64,000 bases of DNA from Sphaerisporangium rufum (GCF_016863395.1 NZ_BOOU01000081.1:1-64000), one strand, 5' to 3'. Counted from the stretch's first letter, positions 53,085 through 63,333 are shown. Notes: generated by a model from the letters alone, not told the origin. Numbers and translations are program-made.

Positions 53085-53477
53085 ATGCTCACCGCCGGAG
53101 AGGTCGCCGGCCTCATCGTCGCCATGTTCTGGGCGATACTCGTCTGCTTTCTGATCGTCGTGCTCGTGCGGCTGTCCCGGCTGCTGACCCAGACCACCAA
53201 GGCGGTGGCCGAGCTGAGCGAGCGCGTCGTGCCGTTGCTGGACGACGTCAGCCTCACCGTCGCCGAGACCAACCGGCAGCTCGTCACCGTCGAGGCCATC
53301 GCCGGCAACATGCGGGAGGTCAGCGGGCATATGGTGAAGGTCAGCGGGGTGGCCTCCACCCTGTTCGCCCGCCCGCTGATCAAGGTGGCCGCGCTGGCGC
53401 ACGGCGTGCGCGCCGCGGCCGCCCGGCGGCGCCCGCCGACCCGGGCCGCCGTGACGTCCGGCAGGCGGCGCCCGTGA
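53085..53477 (+). CDS. DUF948 membrane protein
   Basis: 130 residues. N-terminal membrane helix (GLIVAMFWAILVCFLIVVLVRL) then a helical segment with the DUF948 pattern TTKAVAELSERVVPLLDDVSLTVAETNRQLVTVEAIAGN. Basic C terminus. Function unknown; conserved before alaS in actinobacteria. Overlaps the next gene by four bases. Confidence 0.85.
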   Translation: MLTAGEVAGLIVAMFWAILVCFLIVVLVRLSRLLTQTTKAVAELSERVVPLLDDVSLTVAETNRQLVTVEAIAGNMREVSGHMVKVSGVASTLFARPLIKVAALAHGVRAAAARRRPPTRAAVTSGRRRP

Positions 53478-53764
53478 TCCGCCGGTTGTTCTACCTCGGA
53501 CTCGGCGCCTACCTGGGCGTCTGGACCATGCGCCGGCTGCAGGCGCTGCGCCCCGACCACGTGGCCCGCCGCACCGCCGACCGGGCGCTGGAGCTGGCGT
53601 CCGGCGCCCGGCTGTTCGCCGACGAGGTCAGGCGGCTGTCGGCGGGCCGGGAAACCGAGTTGCGGGCCAGGTTCGCGCTCGGCAGTGTTGACGGTGTTGA
53701 CGGTACTCGGGGTGCTCGCGGCGTCGAGAGCATCCACCACGACGACGAAAAGGACGGCCGCTGA
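53474..53764 (+). CDS. Small DUF6167-like protein
   Basis: 96 residues. [25 protein letters not shown]-type hydrophobic N terminus followed by [23 protein letters not shown], as in the DUF6167 proteins found between DUF948 and alaS in Streptomyces. GTG overlapping the DUF948 stop (GTGA). alaS follows by one base. Unknown function. Confidence 0.7.
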   Translation: MIRRLFYLGLGAYLGVWTMRRLQALRPDHVARRTADRALELASGARLFADEVRRLSAGRETELRARFALGSVDGVDGTRGARGVESIHHDDEKDGR

Positions 53765-53765
53765 G

Positions 53766-56438
53766 ATGGAGTCGGCAGAGATCGCCCGCCGCTTCCTGCG
53801 CTTCTTCGAGGAGCGCGGTCACACGATCGTGCCCTCGGCCAGCCTTGTCGCCGAGGACCCGACGCTGCTGCTGGTGAACGCGGGCATGGTGCCCTTCAAG
53901 CCCTACTTCCTCGGGCAGAAGAAGCCGCCCTACCCGCGGGCGGCCAGCGTGCAGAAGGTCATGCGCACCCTCGACATCGACGAGGTGGGCAAGACCACCC
54001 GGCACGCCAGCTTCTTTCAGATGCTGGGGAACTTCTCCTTCGGCGACTACTTCAAGGAGCAGGCGCTCCCGTTCGCCTGGGAGCTGCTCACCCGGCCGGA
54101 GGCCGAGGGCGGGTTCGGCTTCCCCGAGGACCGCCTGTGGGTGACCGTCCTGCACGAGGACGACGAGTCCCACGACATCTGGCACAACAAGATCGGCGTG
54201 CCCGCCGAGCGCATCCAGCGCCGCGGCCTGGCCGACAACTACTGGCACATGGGCGTCCCCGGCCCCGGCGGGCCGTGCTCGGAGATCTACTACGACCGCG
54301 GCCCGGAGTACGGCCGCGAGGGCGGGCCGGTCGCCGATGAGAACCGCTACCTCGAGGTGTGGAACAACGTCTTCATGCAGTTCCAGCTCCGCGAGGTGCG
54401 CACCAAGGTCGACTTCGACGTCGCCGGCGAGCTGCCCGCCAAGAGCGTGGACACCGGCATGGGCCTGGAGCGGATGGCGGCGATCCTGCAGGGCGTCGAC
54501 AACATCTACGAGATCGACACCACCTACAAGATCCTCGACCGGGCGGCCGAGCTCACCCGCTCGCGTTACGGCCGCGACGGCCGGGCCGACGTCTCGCTGC
54601 GGGTGATCGCCGACCACATGCGGGCGGGCGTCATGCTGGTGGGCGACGGCGTGCTGCCCTCCAACGAGGGCCGCGGCTACGTCCTGCGCCGCATGCTGCG
54701 CCGCGCCATCCGCAACCTGCGCCTGCTCGGCGCGGGCGAGGAGCGCTACCTGCACGAGCTCACCGCCACCACGATCGAGGCGATGGGCCGGCAGTACCCC
54801 GACCTGATCGCCGACGCGGCGCACCTGCACACCGTGATCGACGCCGAGGAGTCGTCGTTCCTCGGCACGCTGCGCACCGGAACCGCGATCTTCGACGCCG
54901 CGGTGGAGGAGACCAAGCGCAAGGGCGAGGGCACGCTGCGCGGCGCCCAGGCGTTCCAGCTGCACGACACCTACGGATTCCCGATCGACCTCACCTTGGA
55001 GATGGCCGCCGAGCAGGGGCTGCGCGTCGACGAGGACGGCTTCCGCCGGCTGATGGGCGAGCAGCGCGACCGGGCCAAGGCCGACTCGGCGGCCAAGAAG
55101 ACCGGCAACGCCGACCTGTCGGTCCTCGGCGACCTGCTCGACCGCAGCGGCCGGGTCGACTTCCTCGGCTACGACCACACCACCGCCGAGGCCACCGTCG
55201 TCGGCCTGCTGGTCGACGGCGCCTCGGTGCCGGCGGCGGGCGCGGGCACCACCGTCGAGGTCGTGCTGGACCGCACCCCCTTCTACGCCGAAGGCGGCGG
55301 CCAGCTGTCCGACCAGGGCACCGTCCGCACCGGCGGCGCGCACGTGGAGGTGGTGGACGTCCAGTCGCCGTTCGCCGGTCTCGTCGTGCACCGTGGCAAG
55401 GTCCGCGACGGCGAGATCCGGGTCGGCGACCAGGCGCAGGCCGAGATCGACATCGAGCGCCGCCGCGCGATCTCGCGCAGCCACACCGCGACCCACCTGG
55501 TGCACCGCGGCTTCCGCAACGCCCTCGGCGAGAGCGCGGCGCAGGCCGGCTCGGAGAACTCCCCCGGCCGGTTCCGCTTCGACTTCACCGCGGCGGGCGC
55601 GGTGTCGCCCTCGGTGCTGCGCGACGTTGAGGACGAGGTCAACGCGATCCTGATCAACGACCTCAAGGTGCACGCCTTCCACACCTCCCTGGAGGAGGCG
55701 CGCTCGATGGGCGCGCTCGCCCTGTTCGGAGAGAAGTACGGCGACGAGGTGCGCATCGTCGAGGTGGGCGACTACTCCCGCGAGCTGTGCGGCGGCACGC
55801 ACGTCGCGAGCTCCGGCCAGCTCGGCCTGGTCAAGGTGCTCGGCGAGTCGTCGATCGGCGCCGGCGTGCGCCGGGTCGAGGCGCTGGTCGGCATCGACGC
55901 CTTCCGGTTCCTGGCCCGCGAGAGCGTGCTGGTCGCCCAGCTCAGCGAGGCGCTCAAGACCCGCCGCGAGGAGCTGCCCGAGCGCGTCGACGGCATCGTC
56001 ACCCGGCTACGCGCCGCCGAGCGCGAGCTGGAGCGGCTGCGCTCGGCGCAGGTGCTCGCGGTGGCCGGCGAGTTGGCCGCCGCGGCCCGCGACATCGGCG
56101 GGATCTCCCTGGTCACCCACCGCGCGCCTGACGGCACTTCGCCCGATGACCTGCGTAAACTCGCTCTGGATGTGCGTGGCCGGTTCCCGGCCGACCACGC
56201 TGCGGTGGTCCTGGTCGCCGGTGTGCCCGCAGACCGGCCGGTCGTGGTCGCCGCGGTCAACGATGCGGGACGCACCCGGGGGCTTGCGGCCGGGCGACTG
56301 GTCGGCGTCGCCGCCAGAGCGCTTGGGGGTGGCGGCGGTGGCAAGGACGACGTCGCGCAAGGGGGCGGTTCCCGTCCCGAGTCGATCGGCGACGCGCTCG
56401 GCGCGGTCGAGCACGCGGTCCGGGAGGCCGCGTCCTGA
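53766..56438 (+). CDS. alaS: Alanyl-tRNA synthetase
   Basis: 890 residues. Catalytic domain with [15 protein letters not shown] and [13 protein letters not shown], tRNA-recognition region, editing domain with zinc ligands H573, H577 (HTATH), C675 and H679 (CGGTH), and C-terminal DHHA1 domain ([36 protein letters not shown]). Charges tRNA-Ala and clears Ser/Gly mischarges. Part of the DUF948-DUF6167-alaS operon. Confidence 0.97.
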   Translation: MESAEIARRFLRFFEERGHTIVPSASLVAEDPTLLLVNAGMVPFKPYFLGQKKPPYPRAASVQKVMRTLDIDEVGKTTRHASFFQMLGNFSFGDYFKEQALPFAWELLTRPEAEGGFGFPEDRLWVTVLHEDDESHDIWHNKIGVPAERIQRRGLADNYWHMGVPGPGGPCSEIYYDRGPEYGREGGPVADENRYLEVWNNVFMQFQLREVRTKVDFDVAGELPAKSVDTGMGLERMAAILQGVDNIYEIDTTYKILDRAAELTRSRYGRDGRADVSLRVIADHMRAGVMLVGDGVLPSNEGRGYVLRRMLRRAIRNLRLLGAGEERYLHELTATTIEAMGRQYPDLIADAAHLHTVIDAEESSFLGTLRTGTAIFDAAVEETKRKGEGTLRGAQAFQLHDTYGFPIDLTLEMAAEQGLRVDEDGFRRLMGEQRDRAKADSAAKKTGNADLSVLGDLLDRSGRVDFLGYDHTTAEATVVGLLVDGASVPAAGAGTTVEVVLDRTPFYAEGGGQLSDQGTVRTGGAHVEVVDVQSPFAGLVVHRGKVRDGEIRVGDQAQAEIDIERRRAISRSHTATHLVHRGFRNALGESAAQAGSENSPGRFRFDFTAAGAVSPSVLRDVEDEVNAILINDLKVHAFHTSLEEARSMGALALFGEKYGDEVRIVEVGDYSRELCGGTHVASSGQLGLVKVLGESSIGAGVRRVEALVGIDAFRFLARESVLVAQLSEALKTRREELPERVDGIVTRLRAAERELERLRSAQVLAVAGELAAAARDIGGISLVTHRAPDGTSPDDLRKLALDVRGRFPADHAAVVLVAGVPADRPVVVAAVNDAGRTRGLAAGRLVGVAARALGGGGGGKDDVAQGGGSRPESIGDALGAVEHAVREAAS

Positions 56439-56655
56439 CCGCCCGGACCCGGCCGCCGGCCACGGCTGCGAGACCGGGGAGACCGGTGGGCGCGGCCGGC
56501 ACGGCCGGATCGGACACCAGATCGGATACCGGTTCGGACCCTGCGGCCTGGCCCGTCGGGCCGGCGGTGGCCGCTGCGCCGGCGCCGCCGGTGACGCCCG
56601 CCGGTCCGGCCGCCGTCGCCCGGGTCACCCCGGTCGTGCCGGTCAGGGAGTCGCG

Positions 56656-57150
56656 GTGAGGCCGGGGACGCGTCTCGGGGTCGACGTGGGCTCGGTGCGC
56701 GTCGGCGTGGCGCGCAGCGATCCCTCCGGCCTGCTGGCCACCCCGGTCGAGACGGTTCGGCGCGGCCGGGGCGACCTGGACCGTATCGCCGCCATCGCCG
56801 AGGAGGCCGGGGCGGTCGAGGTCGTCGTCGGCCTGCCCACCTCGCTGTCCGGCCGGGAAGGGTCGGCCGCCGCCACGGCCAGGGAGTTCGCCGGCCGGCT
56901 GGCCGGGCGGCTCGCGCCGATACCGGTCCGGCTGTACGACGAGCGGTTGACCACGGTGACCGCGCAGGCCGGCCTGCGCGCCAGCGGGGTGAAGGCCAAA
57001 GACCAGCGCGGCGTGGTCGACCAGGCGGCCGCCGTGGTGCTGCTGCAGGCCGCGCTGGACGCCGAGCGTGCGAGCGGAGCGCCGCCGGGCAGATCGATCG
57101 AGCCGCCGGGGCGCCCCGGCGGGGGAACGAGCGCCGGGCCCGCCAGGTGA
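56656..57150 (+). CDS. ruvX: Putative Holliday junction resolvase / pre-16S rRNA nuclease (YqgF/RuvX)
   Basis: 164 residues. RNase H-like fold: [53 protein letters not shown] and [13 protein letters not shown] hold the acidic residues. In E. coli YqgF matures the 5' end of 16S rRNA. GTG with AGGGAG six bases upstream. The 217 bases after alaS contain no gene I can support. Its stop overlaps mltG. Confidence 0.92.
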   Translation: MRPGTRLGVDVGSVRVGVARSDPSGLLATPVETVRRGRGDLDRIAAIAEEAGAVEVVVGLPTSLSGREGSAAATAREFAGRLAGRLAPIPVRLYDERLTTVTAQAGLRASGVKAKDQRGVVDQAAAVVLLQAALDAERASGAPPGRSIEPPGRPGGGTSAGPAR

Positions 57151-58406
57151 GCGGCCCGGCCGGCCGCCCGTCCGGCGACCCGGCGGATCCGGCCGACCCG
57201 GCGGGCCCTGCCACCCCGGCCGATCCGGCAGGCCTCGCGACCCCGGCCGACCCGGCAGGCCCTGCCACCTCGGTGGACCCGCCTGACCCGGCCGAATCCG
57301 GCTCCGCCGCCACCGGTGCCCTGTTCGCGTTCACCGATGACGACGGCCCGGTGGACCGTGCCCGCGGCGGGCGGCGGCGCCTGTTGCTGCTGGCCGGCGG
57401 GGCGACCGTCATGCTGGTGGCCGCCGGGCTGGTCCTCGGATACGTGGCGGCCGGGCCGCTGGTGGCGCCGGACGACTACGCCGGTGCCGGCTCCGGGACG
57501 GTGGTCGTCGAGATCACCCCCGGTGCCACCGCCGGCGATGTCGCGGGCGTGCTGGCCCGGGCCGACGTGGTCGCCAGCGCCGGGGCGTTCGTGCGGGCCG
57601 TGGAGGGCCGCGGCAAGGCGGAGAGCCTACGGCCCGGCCGTTACCGGCTGCGCCACCGGATGGCCGCCGGCTCCGCGCTGGACCTGCTGCTGTCGCCCGG
57701 TGCGCGGGTGCGCCGCCGGGTGACCGTCCCGGAGGGCCTGCGGGCCGGTGAGACGCTGGCCCGGCTGGCCCGGCTGTCCGGGCTCCCGGCGGACGGGCTC
57801 GCCCGGGCCGCCGCCGACCGGACGGCCCTGGACCTCCCGCCCTACGCGGCGGGTGCCGCCGAGGGCTTCCTGTTCCCGGCCACCTACGACATCGAGCCGG
57901 GCACCACGCCGCGCGGCCTGCTCGGTTCGATGGTGCGCAGGTTCCGCCGCGCCGCCGCCGACGTCGGGCTGGAGGCCGGCGCCGCGCGCAACCGGCTCAC
58001 CCCGCGCCAGGCGGTGGTGCTGGCCAGCATCGTCCAGGCCGAGGGAGGCCGGGAGAGCGATTATCCGAAGATCGCCAGGGTGATCTACAATCGGCTGGCG
58101 GCCCGGGCCAGGCTGGAGATGGACAGCACGGTCATGTACGGCCTGGGCAGGCACGGCATCGTGGCCTCGGCCGCCGAGATCAAGCGCGACACCCCGTACA
58201 ACACCTACCTGCACACCGGGTTGCCGCCAGGACCGATCGGCAACCCCGGGGAGTCCGCGCTGCGCGCGGCGATCCAACCAGCAGTGGGCGATTGGTACTG
58301 GTTTGTCACTATCGATCCAGCACGTAGAATCACGAAATTCACCAACAAAGAGAGTGAGTTCGTGCGGTTCCGGCAAGAGCTGAACAGACATCTCGGGCGG
58401 CAGTGA
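57147..58406 (+). CDS. mltG: Endolytic transglycosylase MltG, first copy
   Basis: 419 residues. A 60-residue Pro/Ala/Asp repeat N terminus (units like TPADPAGPA), one membrane helix ([23 protein letters not shown]), LysM-like subdomain, then the YceG/MltG domain. Catalytic E299 in [50 protein letters not shown] and FTNKE follow. Cleaves nascent glycan strands to set their length. GTGA overlap with ruvX, the usual ruvX-mltG arrangement. Confidence 0.92.
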   Translation: MSGPAGRPSGDPADPADPAGPATPADPAGLATPADPAGPATSVDPPDPAESGSAATGALFAFTDDDGPVDRARGGRRRLLLLAGGATVMLVAAGLVLGYVAAGPLVAPDDYAGAGSGTVVVEITPGATAGDVAGVLARADVVASAGAFVRAVEGRGKAESLRPGRYRLRHRMAAGSALDLLLSPGARVRRRVTVPEGLRAGETLARLARLSGLPADGLARAAADRTALDLPPYAAGAAEGFLFPATYDIEPGTTPRGLLGSMVRRFRRAAADVGLEAGAARNRLTPRQAVVLASIVQAEGGRESDYPKIARVIYNRLAARARLEMDSTVMYGLGRHGIVASAAEIKRDTPYNTYLHTGLPPGPIGNPGESALRAAIQPAVGDWYWFVTIDPARRITKFTNKESEFVRFRQELNRHLGRQ

Positions 58407-58520
58407 TGTCCCGGTGCACCGCGGCCGCCCGCCTTTCGCGTCCGGAGCCCCGGCGGGGCGTGACCCCCACTGCGGCCCGACCGTTTCGCGGGGAATGTCG
58501 CGGCAATTCGCGGCTTCCGC

Positions 58521-58550
58521 TTGACGGCGGGCCGGTCGGGCGGGGAGATT
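58521..58550 (+). promoter_or_regulatory. Candidate promoter for the second mltG
   Basis: TTGACG (58521-58526), 18 bases, GAGATT (58545-58550); transcription would start a few bases before the ATG at 58564. Confidence 0.4.
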
Positions 58551-58563
58551 GGCGAGCGCATCT

Positions 58564-59724
58564 ATGAACGAACTCGACCTGGACGGGCTCCTGGGTGCCG
58601 AGGACGACGAAGGTCCCCGGCGCAGATCTCGCGGTTCACGGACCTCCCAGTCGCGCAGCAGGAGGCGGCAGCGCCGCCAGCGGCGCAAGGGATATGTGGC
58701 CTTCCTGGTGGCCATGGTCGTCATCGCCGGCGTGCTCGGCGTGGGCGGCTACTACGGCTACCACTGGGTCCGCGACGTCACCATTCCCAAGGACTACACC
58801 GGGCAGGGCACCGGCGAGGTCACCGTCGAGATCAAGGACGGGCAGAGCGCCGGCGAGGTGGCGCAGACGCTGGTCGACCGGGGCGTGGTGGCCAGCGAGC
58901 GCGCGTTCGTCAACGCCATCGACGCCGCGGGCAAGACCGCCGCACTGCAGCCCGGCCAGTACAAGATGCGCAGGCAGATGTCGGCGGCCGCGGCCGTCCC
59001 GCTGCTGGACCCCAAGCTCCGGCTGCAGAGCACCCTGACCGTCCGCGAGGGCCTCCGCCTGTCGCAGATCTACAAGCAGCTGGCCGCCGCGACCGGCCGC
59101 CCGGAGGCCGAGTTCCGCAAGGCCGCCCGGGACGCCGACGCCCTCGACCTGCCCTCCTACGCCAAGGGCCGGCTGGAGGGCTTCGCCTACCCGGCGACCT
59201 ACGAGATCGCCCCCAAGGCCGCGCCCGCGGAGATCCTCGCCGCGATGGTCGACCGCTACAAGAAGGCCGCCGACGACACCGGCCTGGTCGCCGGCGCCCG
59301 GCGGCTCGGCCTGTCGCCGCTGGAGGTCCTCACCATCGCCAGCATCGTGCAGGCCGAGTCCGGCAACCTGCGCGACATGCCGAAGATCGCTCGGGTGATC
59401 TATAACCGGCTGAAGAAGCCGATGCGGCTGCAGATGGACAGCACCACCATGTACGGCCTGAACAAGTTCGGCATCCGGGCCTCCCTGGAGGAGACCCGCA
59501 GCAAGTCGCCCTTCAACACCTACGGGCGCGACGGGCTGCCGCCCGGGCCGATCGGCAACCCCGGCCAGCACGCCATCGAGGCGGCGCTCGAGCCCGCCGA
59601 CGGGCCGTGGCTCTACTTCGTGGCCACCGACCCCAAACGGGGCATCAGCAAGTTCACCGACTCCTTCGAGGAGCACCAGCGGCTGATCCAGGAGATGAAC
59701 CGCAACCTCGGGAACGGCGGCTGA
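58564..59724 (+). CDS. mltG: Endolytic transglycosylase MltG, second copy
   Basis: 386 residues. Very basic cytoplasmic N terminus (SRSRRRQRRQRRKG), one membrane helix (YVAFLVAMVVIAGVLGVGGYYGY), then the MltG domain with catalytic E265 ([21 protein letters not shown]), MDSTTMYGLNKFG and [12 protein letters not shown]. It differs clearly from the first copy in the linker and N terminus. It has its own candidate promoter, and its stop overlaps aroE (TGATG). Start could also be a TTG at 58549. Confidence 0.92.
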   Translation: MNELDLDGLLGAEDDEGPRRRSRGSRTSQSRSRRRQRRQRRKGYVAFLVAMVVIAGVLGVGGYYGYHWVRDVTIPKDYTGQGTGEVTVEIKDGQSAGEVAQTLVDRGVVASERAFVNAIDAAGKTAALQPGQYKMRRQMSAAAAVPLLDPKLRLQSTLTVREGLRLSQIYKQLAAATGRPEAEFRKAARDADALDLPSYAKGRLEGFAYPATYEIAPKAAPAEILAAMVDRYKKAADDTGLVAGARRLGLSPLEVLTIASIVQAESGNLRDMPKIARVIYNRLKKPMRLQMDSTTMYGLNKFGIRASLEETRSKSPFNTYGRDGLPPGPIGNPGQHAIEAALEPADGPWLYFVATDPKRGISKFTDSFEEHQRLIQEMNRNLGNGG

Positions 59725-60584
59725 TGGCGCGTCCGCCGGCGGAGCACGGGCCGACGGAGCGGCGGGCCGCGGTGCTGGGCTCGCCGATCGCCCACTCGCT
59801 CTCGCCGAGCCTGCACCGGGCCGCCTACCAGGCACTCGGCCTGCGCGGCTGGCGGTACGACGCCGTCGAGTGCGACGAGGCCGCTCTGCCCGACCTGCTG
59901 GCCGGGCTGGGCCCGGAGTGGGCGGGGCTGTCGCTGACCATGCCGCTCAAGCGGGCGGTGCTGCCGCTGCTGGACTCGGTGGCCGAGCAGGCCGCCCGGG
60001 TCGGCGCGGTGAACACGGTGATCTTCTCCGGCGGCGCCCGGCACGGGGAGAACACCGACGTGCACGGCATCGTCCAGGCGCTGGCCGAGGCCGGCGTGCC
60101 GCCGGTTCGCTCGGCGACGGTGCTCGGCGGCGGTGCCACGGCCGGCTCGGCGCTGGCCGCGCTGCGCGAGCTCGGCCTGACCGAGGCGACGCTGGTGGTC
60201 CGCGACCCGGCGCGGGCCGGCGAGACGCGCCTGGTCGCCGAGCGGCTCGGCATGTCGCTGGAACTGCGCACCTTCGCCGGCCTGACCGCGGCTCCCGACA
60301 CCGGCCTGCTCGTCTCCACGCTGCCGGCCGGCGGGGCCGACCCGTACGCCGCGGTGCTGGCGGACGTGCCCGCCGTGTTCGACGTGGTCTACACCCCGTG
60401 GCCCACCCCGCTGGCGGCGGCGGTGCGCGCGGCCGGCGGCACGGTCGCCGACGGCTTCGCGATGCTGGTGCACCAGGCGGTCCGCCAGGTGGAGCTGTAC
60501 ACCGGCCTGACCGGGGTGCCGGTAGAGCCGGTGCGGGCGGCCGGGGTGGCCGAGGTCGCCCGCCGGGCGGCGCCGGCCCGCTGA
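59724..60584 (+). CDS. aroE: Shikimate dehydrogenase
   Basis: 286 residues. Substrate site SLSPSLH near the N terminus, catalytic K76 (TMPLKRAV) and D112 (GENTDVHG); NADP-binding VLGGGATAGSALAAL. Reduces 3-dehydroshikimate in aromatic amino acid synthesis. The typical nucleotide-binding Arg cluster is reduced. Coupled to the second mltG by TGATG, as mltG-aroE is in M. tuberculosis (Rv2553c-Rv2552c). Confidence 0.92.
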   Translation: MARPPAEHGPTERRAAVLGSPIAHSLSPSLHRAAYQALGLRGWRYDAVECDEAALPDLLAGLGPEWAGLSLTMPLKRAVLPLLDSVAEQAARVGAVNTVIFSGGARHGENTDVHGIVQALAEAGVPPVRSATVLGGGATAGSALAALRELGLTEATLVVRDPARAGETRLVAERLGMSLELRTFAGLTAAPDTGLLVSTLPAGGADPYAAVLADVPAVFDVVYTPWPTPLAAAVRAAGGTVADGFAMLVHQAVRQVELYTGLTGVPVEPVRAAGVAEVARRAAPAR

Positions 60585-60650
60585 CCCCGGCCGGGCCGCC
60601 GCCACCGGAAACAGGGGTGGGGATGATTCGGCGGCCACCCGGCGTTGTGG

Positions 60651-60895
60651 TAATGTAACTGCTCGATCGGTCCGGCATGCGCCGGACGCGCAAGCGGAGG
60701 TCCGCCTCCCACCTGATCGGCCGTGTGGCCGGCGGGTCAAGGATCACTCCGGACCTCTCCGGGGAGCTCACATTCGGGTGACCGAAGAGCTTCAGTGGCC
60801 CCGCATGCGCGACGTGCGGGGCTTTTCGCGTCATGGCGAAGGCTCCGGCACGGTCGAGCACCGTTGCGGATAATGCCAGGCACCTAGGAGGTCCC
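60651..60895 (+). promoter_or_regulatory. infC leader with promoter and three hairpins
   Basis: Extended -10 TGGTAATGT (hexamer 60651-60656), with TTCGGC at 60627-60632 as a weak -35, would start a leader of about 235 nt. It contains a perfect GTCCGGC-ATGC-GCCGGAC hairpin (60670-60687), a GGAGG/CCTCC hairpin near 60697, a terminator-like hairpin at 60798-60826 and then the Shine-Dalgarno AGGAGG (60886-60891). The layout is that of an attenuated or autogenously controlled leader. Confidence 0.6.
60798..60826 (+). terminator. Intrinsic terminator inside the infC leader
   Basis: GCCCCGCA (60798-60805) pairs with TGCGGGGC (60815-60822), nine-base loop, followed by TTTT. It sits 70 bases before the infC start. 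Confidence 0.7.
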
Positions 60896-61510
60896 ATCAG
60901 CACTGAGCCCCGCATCAACGAGCGTATTCGCGTACCCGAGGTCCGCCTCGTGGGGCCGAACGGCGAGCAGGTCGGCATCGTCTCCATCGGGGACGCGCTG
61001 AAACTGGCGCAGGAGTCCGACCTCGACCTGGTCGAGGTGGCGGCGACGGCTCGCCCGCCCGTGTGCAAGCTCATGGACTACGGCAAGTTCAAGTACGAGT
61101 CCGCGATGAAGGCACGCGAGGCGCGCCGCAACCAGGCGCACACGATCATCAAGGAGATCAAGCTCCGGCCGAAGATCGACCCGCACGACTACGAGACCAA
61201 GAAGGGTCACGTCGTACGGTTCCTGAAGGCCGGGGACAAGGTCAAGGTCACGATCATGTTCCGTGGACGCGAGCAGTCCCGGCCGGAGCTCGGCTTCCGG
61301 CTGCTGCAGCGGCTGGCCGAGGACGTGACGGAGCTCGGCTTCGTCGAGTCCCAGCCGAAGCAGGACGGCCGTAACATGATCATGGTGATCGGGCCGCACA
61401 AGAAGAAGGCCGAGGCCAAGGCCGAGAAGGCCGCGGCTCGCACCCGGGCCGAGGACCACGCCGACGATCACGTCGTGGACCATGCCGAGGAGCCGGCGGA
61501 GACCGTGTGA
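60896..61510 (+). CDS. infC: Translation initiation factor IF-3
   Basis: 204 residues. N-domain [24 protein letters not shown], linker [24 protein letters not shown]-domain [24 protein letters not shown]. Binds the 30S subunit and proofreads start codons. The start is taken as ATC 60896, four bases after a perfect AGGAGG; homologues begin at this residue (xSTEPRIN). An ATG at 60833 is in frame but has no ribosome site and lies just after the terminator T-run. Use of a rare start codon is known for infC (AUU in E. coli) and serves feedback. Tail is His/Asp/Glu-rich. Confidence 0.93.
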   Translation: MSTEPRINERIRVPEVRLVGPNGEQVGIVSIGDALKLAQESDLDLVEVAATARPPVCKLMDYGKFKYESAMKAREARRNQAHTIIKEIKLRPKIDPHDYETKKGHVVRFLKAGDKVKVTIMFRGREQSRPELGFRLLQRLAEDVTELGFVESQPKQDGRNMIMVIGPHKKKAEAKAEKAAARTRAEDHADDHVVDHAEEPAETV

Positions 61511-61512
61511 GC

Positions 61513-61541
61513 CTCGATGCCGGCGGCACGCCGGCATCGAG
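61513..61541 (+). terminator. 13-bp hairpin between infC and rpmI
   Basis: CTCGATGCCGGCG (61513-61525) pairs perfectly with 61529-61541 around GCA, three bases after the infC stop. No T-run, so it may be an RNA processing or attenuation site within the operon. Confidence 0.55.
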
Positions 61542-61688
61542 ACCGCAGAAGTGACGCGGCCCGCCTGACGACCCGGCGGGAAGCGCGGAGAAACCGAGAC
61601 CGGGTCGGGTCACCGGACGGGCCATCGCCCGGCACCGGGACACCGGCCCGGCCCATCGGCACGGACGAACGAGGGAGAGACGGCTGAG

Positions 61689-61883
61689 ATGCCGAAGATG
61701 AAGACGCACAGCGGTGCGAAGAAGCGGTTCCGCCTCAGCGGCAGCGGCAAGATCATTCGCCGCCGGGCCAACCGCGCCCACTACAACGAGTGGAAGTCGT
61801 CGTCGCTGACGCGCCGTCTCAAGCCTGAGGTCGTGATGTCCGACGCCGACACCAAGAAGATCAAGAAGCTGCTCGGCAAGTAA
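61689..61883 (+). CDS. rpmI: 50S ribosomal protein L35
   Basis: 64 residues. [22 protein letters not shown], then [16 protein letters not shown], the complete bL35. Strong GAGGGAGAG site upstream. The 178 bases after infC hold one hairpin. Confidence 0.98.
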   Translation: MPKMKTHSGAKKRFRLSGSGKIIRRRANRAHYNEWKSSSLTRRLKPEVVMSDADTKKIKKLLGK

Positions 61884-61907
61884 CCGAACCCCCGGGGAGA
61901 TACAACA

Positions 61908-62291
61908 ATGGCACGCGTGAAGCGGGCGCTCAACGCCAAGAAGAAGCGCCGCGTCGTCCTCGAGCGGGCGAGTGGTTACCGGGGCCAGCGGTCACGGCTG
62001 TACCGCAAGGCCAAGGAGCAGATGCTCCACTCTCTGACCTATGCCTACCGTGACCGCAAGGACAAGAAGGGCACCTTCCGCCGGCTGTGGATCCAGCGGA
62101 TCAACGCCGCGGCCCGCGCGAACGGCATCACCTACAACCGGTTCATCCAGGGCCTGAAGGCCGCCGGTGTCGAGGTGGACCGCAAGATCCTCGCCGATCT
62201 CGCCGTCAACGACGCGCAGACCTTCGCCGCCCTGGCCGAGACCGCCAGGAAGGCCCTGCCGGCCGACGTCAACGCGCCGGTCGCCGGCTGA
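61908..62291 (+). CDS. rplT: 50S ribosomal protein L20
   Basis: 127 residues. [38 protein letters not shown] and [21 protein letters not shown] cover bL20. In some bacteria L20 represses the infC-rpmI-rplT operon. GGGGAGA before the ATG, 24 bases after rpmI. Confidence 0.98.
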   Translation: MARVKRALNAKKKRRVVLERASGYRGQRSRLYRKAKEQMLHSLTYAYRDRKDKKGTFRRLWIQRINAAARANGITYNRFIQGLKAAGVEVDRKILADLAVNDAQTFAALAETARKALPADVNAPVAG

Positions 62292-62322
62292 GCCTTCGCC
62301 GGCGGATCAGTTCACACCGATC

Positions 62323-62367
62323 GGCGGGCGGCCCGCTCTCTCATCGAGCGGGTCGCCCGCCGTTTTT
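62323..62367 (+). terminator. Strong intrinsic terminator after rplT
   Basis: GGCGGGCGGCCCGCTC (62323-62338) pairs with 62346-62361 over 16 bp with one G-T pair, 7-base loop, followed by GTTTTT. Confidence 0.9.
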
Positions 62368-62454
62368 CCGGGGGCGTCCGCCGGGGGCCGGCGCGGGGCC
62401 CGTTCCCGCCGCCCGCCGGCCCGGCCGCGGCCCCGGGCGCACCCAGGGGGGCAC

Positions 62455-63258
62455 ATGGCCGGCTCGGAGCTGACCAACATCAAGGCGCCGCGGGTCAAGG
62501 CGGCCAAGCGCCTGGCCAAGCGGGCGTTCCGCGACCGCGATCGCGCGTTCCTCGCCGAGGGGCCGCAGGCCGTCCGGGAGGCCCTGGCGCTGCCCGAGGT
62601 CACCGTGGAGCTGTTCACCACGGCCGAGGCGGCGGCCCGGCACCCGGAGATCGTTTCCGCCGCCCGGGCGGCCGGCGTGCCCGTGCACCCGGCCAGCGGT
62701 GAGGTGATGGCCGAGCTGGCCCAGACCGTGACGCCGCAGGGCCTGCTGGCGGTGTGCCGTTTCGTGCACGTACCGCTCGCCGAGGCCGTCACCGCCGACG
62801 CCCGGCTGGTCGCCGTGCTCGCGCACGTGCGCGACCCCGGCAACGCCGGCACGGTGCTGCGCACCGCCGACGCCGCCGGCGCCGACGCCGTCGTCTTCAC
62901 CGACGCCTCGGTCGACCCCTACAACGGCAAGTGCGTCCGCGCCAGCGCGGGCAGCCTGTTCCACCTGCCGGTCGTCACCGGGGTCCCGGTGGCCGGCACC
63001 GTCGCCCACCTGCGCGAAAGCGGCCTGCGCGTGCTGGCCGCCGACGGCGCGGGCAAGCACACCCTGGATGACGTCGATCTGGCCGGTCCCACCGCGTGGA
63101 TCTTCGGCAACGAGGCGTGGGGCCTGCCCGAGGAGGTCCTCGCGCTCGCCGACGAGGTGGTCCGCGTCCCGATCTACGGGCGTGCCGAGAGCCTGAACCT
63201 GGCCACCGCGGCCGCGGTCTGCCTGTACGCCTCGGCGCGGTCCCGGCGGGCGGAGTAG
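62455..63258 (+). CDS. TrmH/SpoU family RNA 2'-O-methyltransferase
   Basis: 267 residues. N-terminal substrate-binding domain (VKAAKRLAKRAFRDRDRAFLAEGPQAVREAL), then the SPOUT domain with motif 1 HVRDPGNAGTVLRTADAAG, motif 2 IFGNEAWGLPEEV and motif 3 IPIYGRAESLNLATAAAV-type knot. Likely methylates 23S rRNA or tRNA using SAM; the position is not predictable. It follows rplT, as in Rv1644. Its ATG is preceded by AGGGGGG. Confidence 0.93.
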   Translation: MAGSELTNIKAPRVKAAKRLAKRAFRDRDRAFLAEGPQAVREALALPEVTVELFTTAEAAARHPEIVSAARAAGVPVHPASGEVMAELAQTVTPQGLLAVCRFVHVPLAEAVTADARLVAVLAHVRDPGNAGTVLRTADAAGADAVVFTDASVDPYNGKCVRASAGSLFHLPVVTGVPVAGTVAHLRESGLRVLAADGAGKHTLDDVDLAGPTAWIFGNEAWGLPEEVLALADEVVRVPIYGRAESLNLATAAAVCLYASARSRRAE

Positions 63259-63327
63259 CCCGCCCGCGGCGTGCCGGGCACCGCCGGGGCGCGGGCGTGG
63301 GGCTGCCGTCCGGCCCGGGAAACCCGC

Positions 63328-63333
63328 TATTGT
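63328..63333 (+). promoter_or_regulatory. Candidate -10 element for the histidine kinase gene
   Basis: TATTGT; a start near 63340 would give a leader of about 19 nt containing the GAGGAGG site. Confidence 0.35.

Noticed and set aside
60833-60895. ATG 60833 as the infC start
   Set aside because: No ribosome site, follows directly on the terminator T-run, and the 21 added residues are not part of IF-3.
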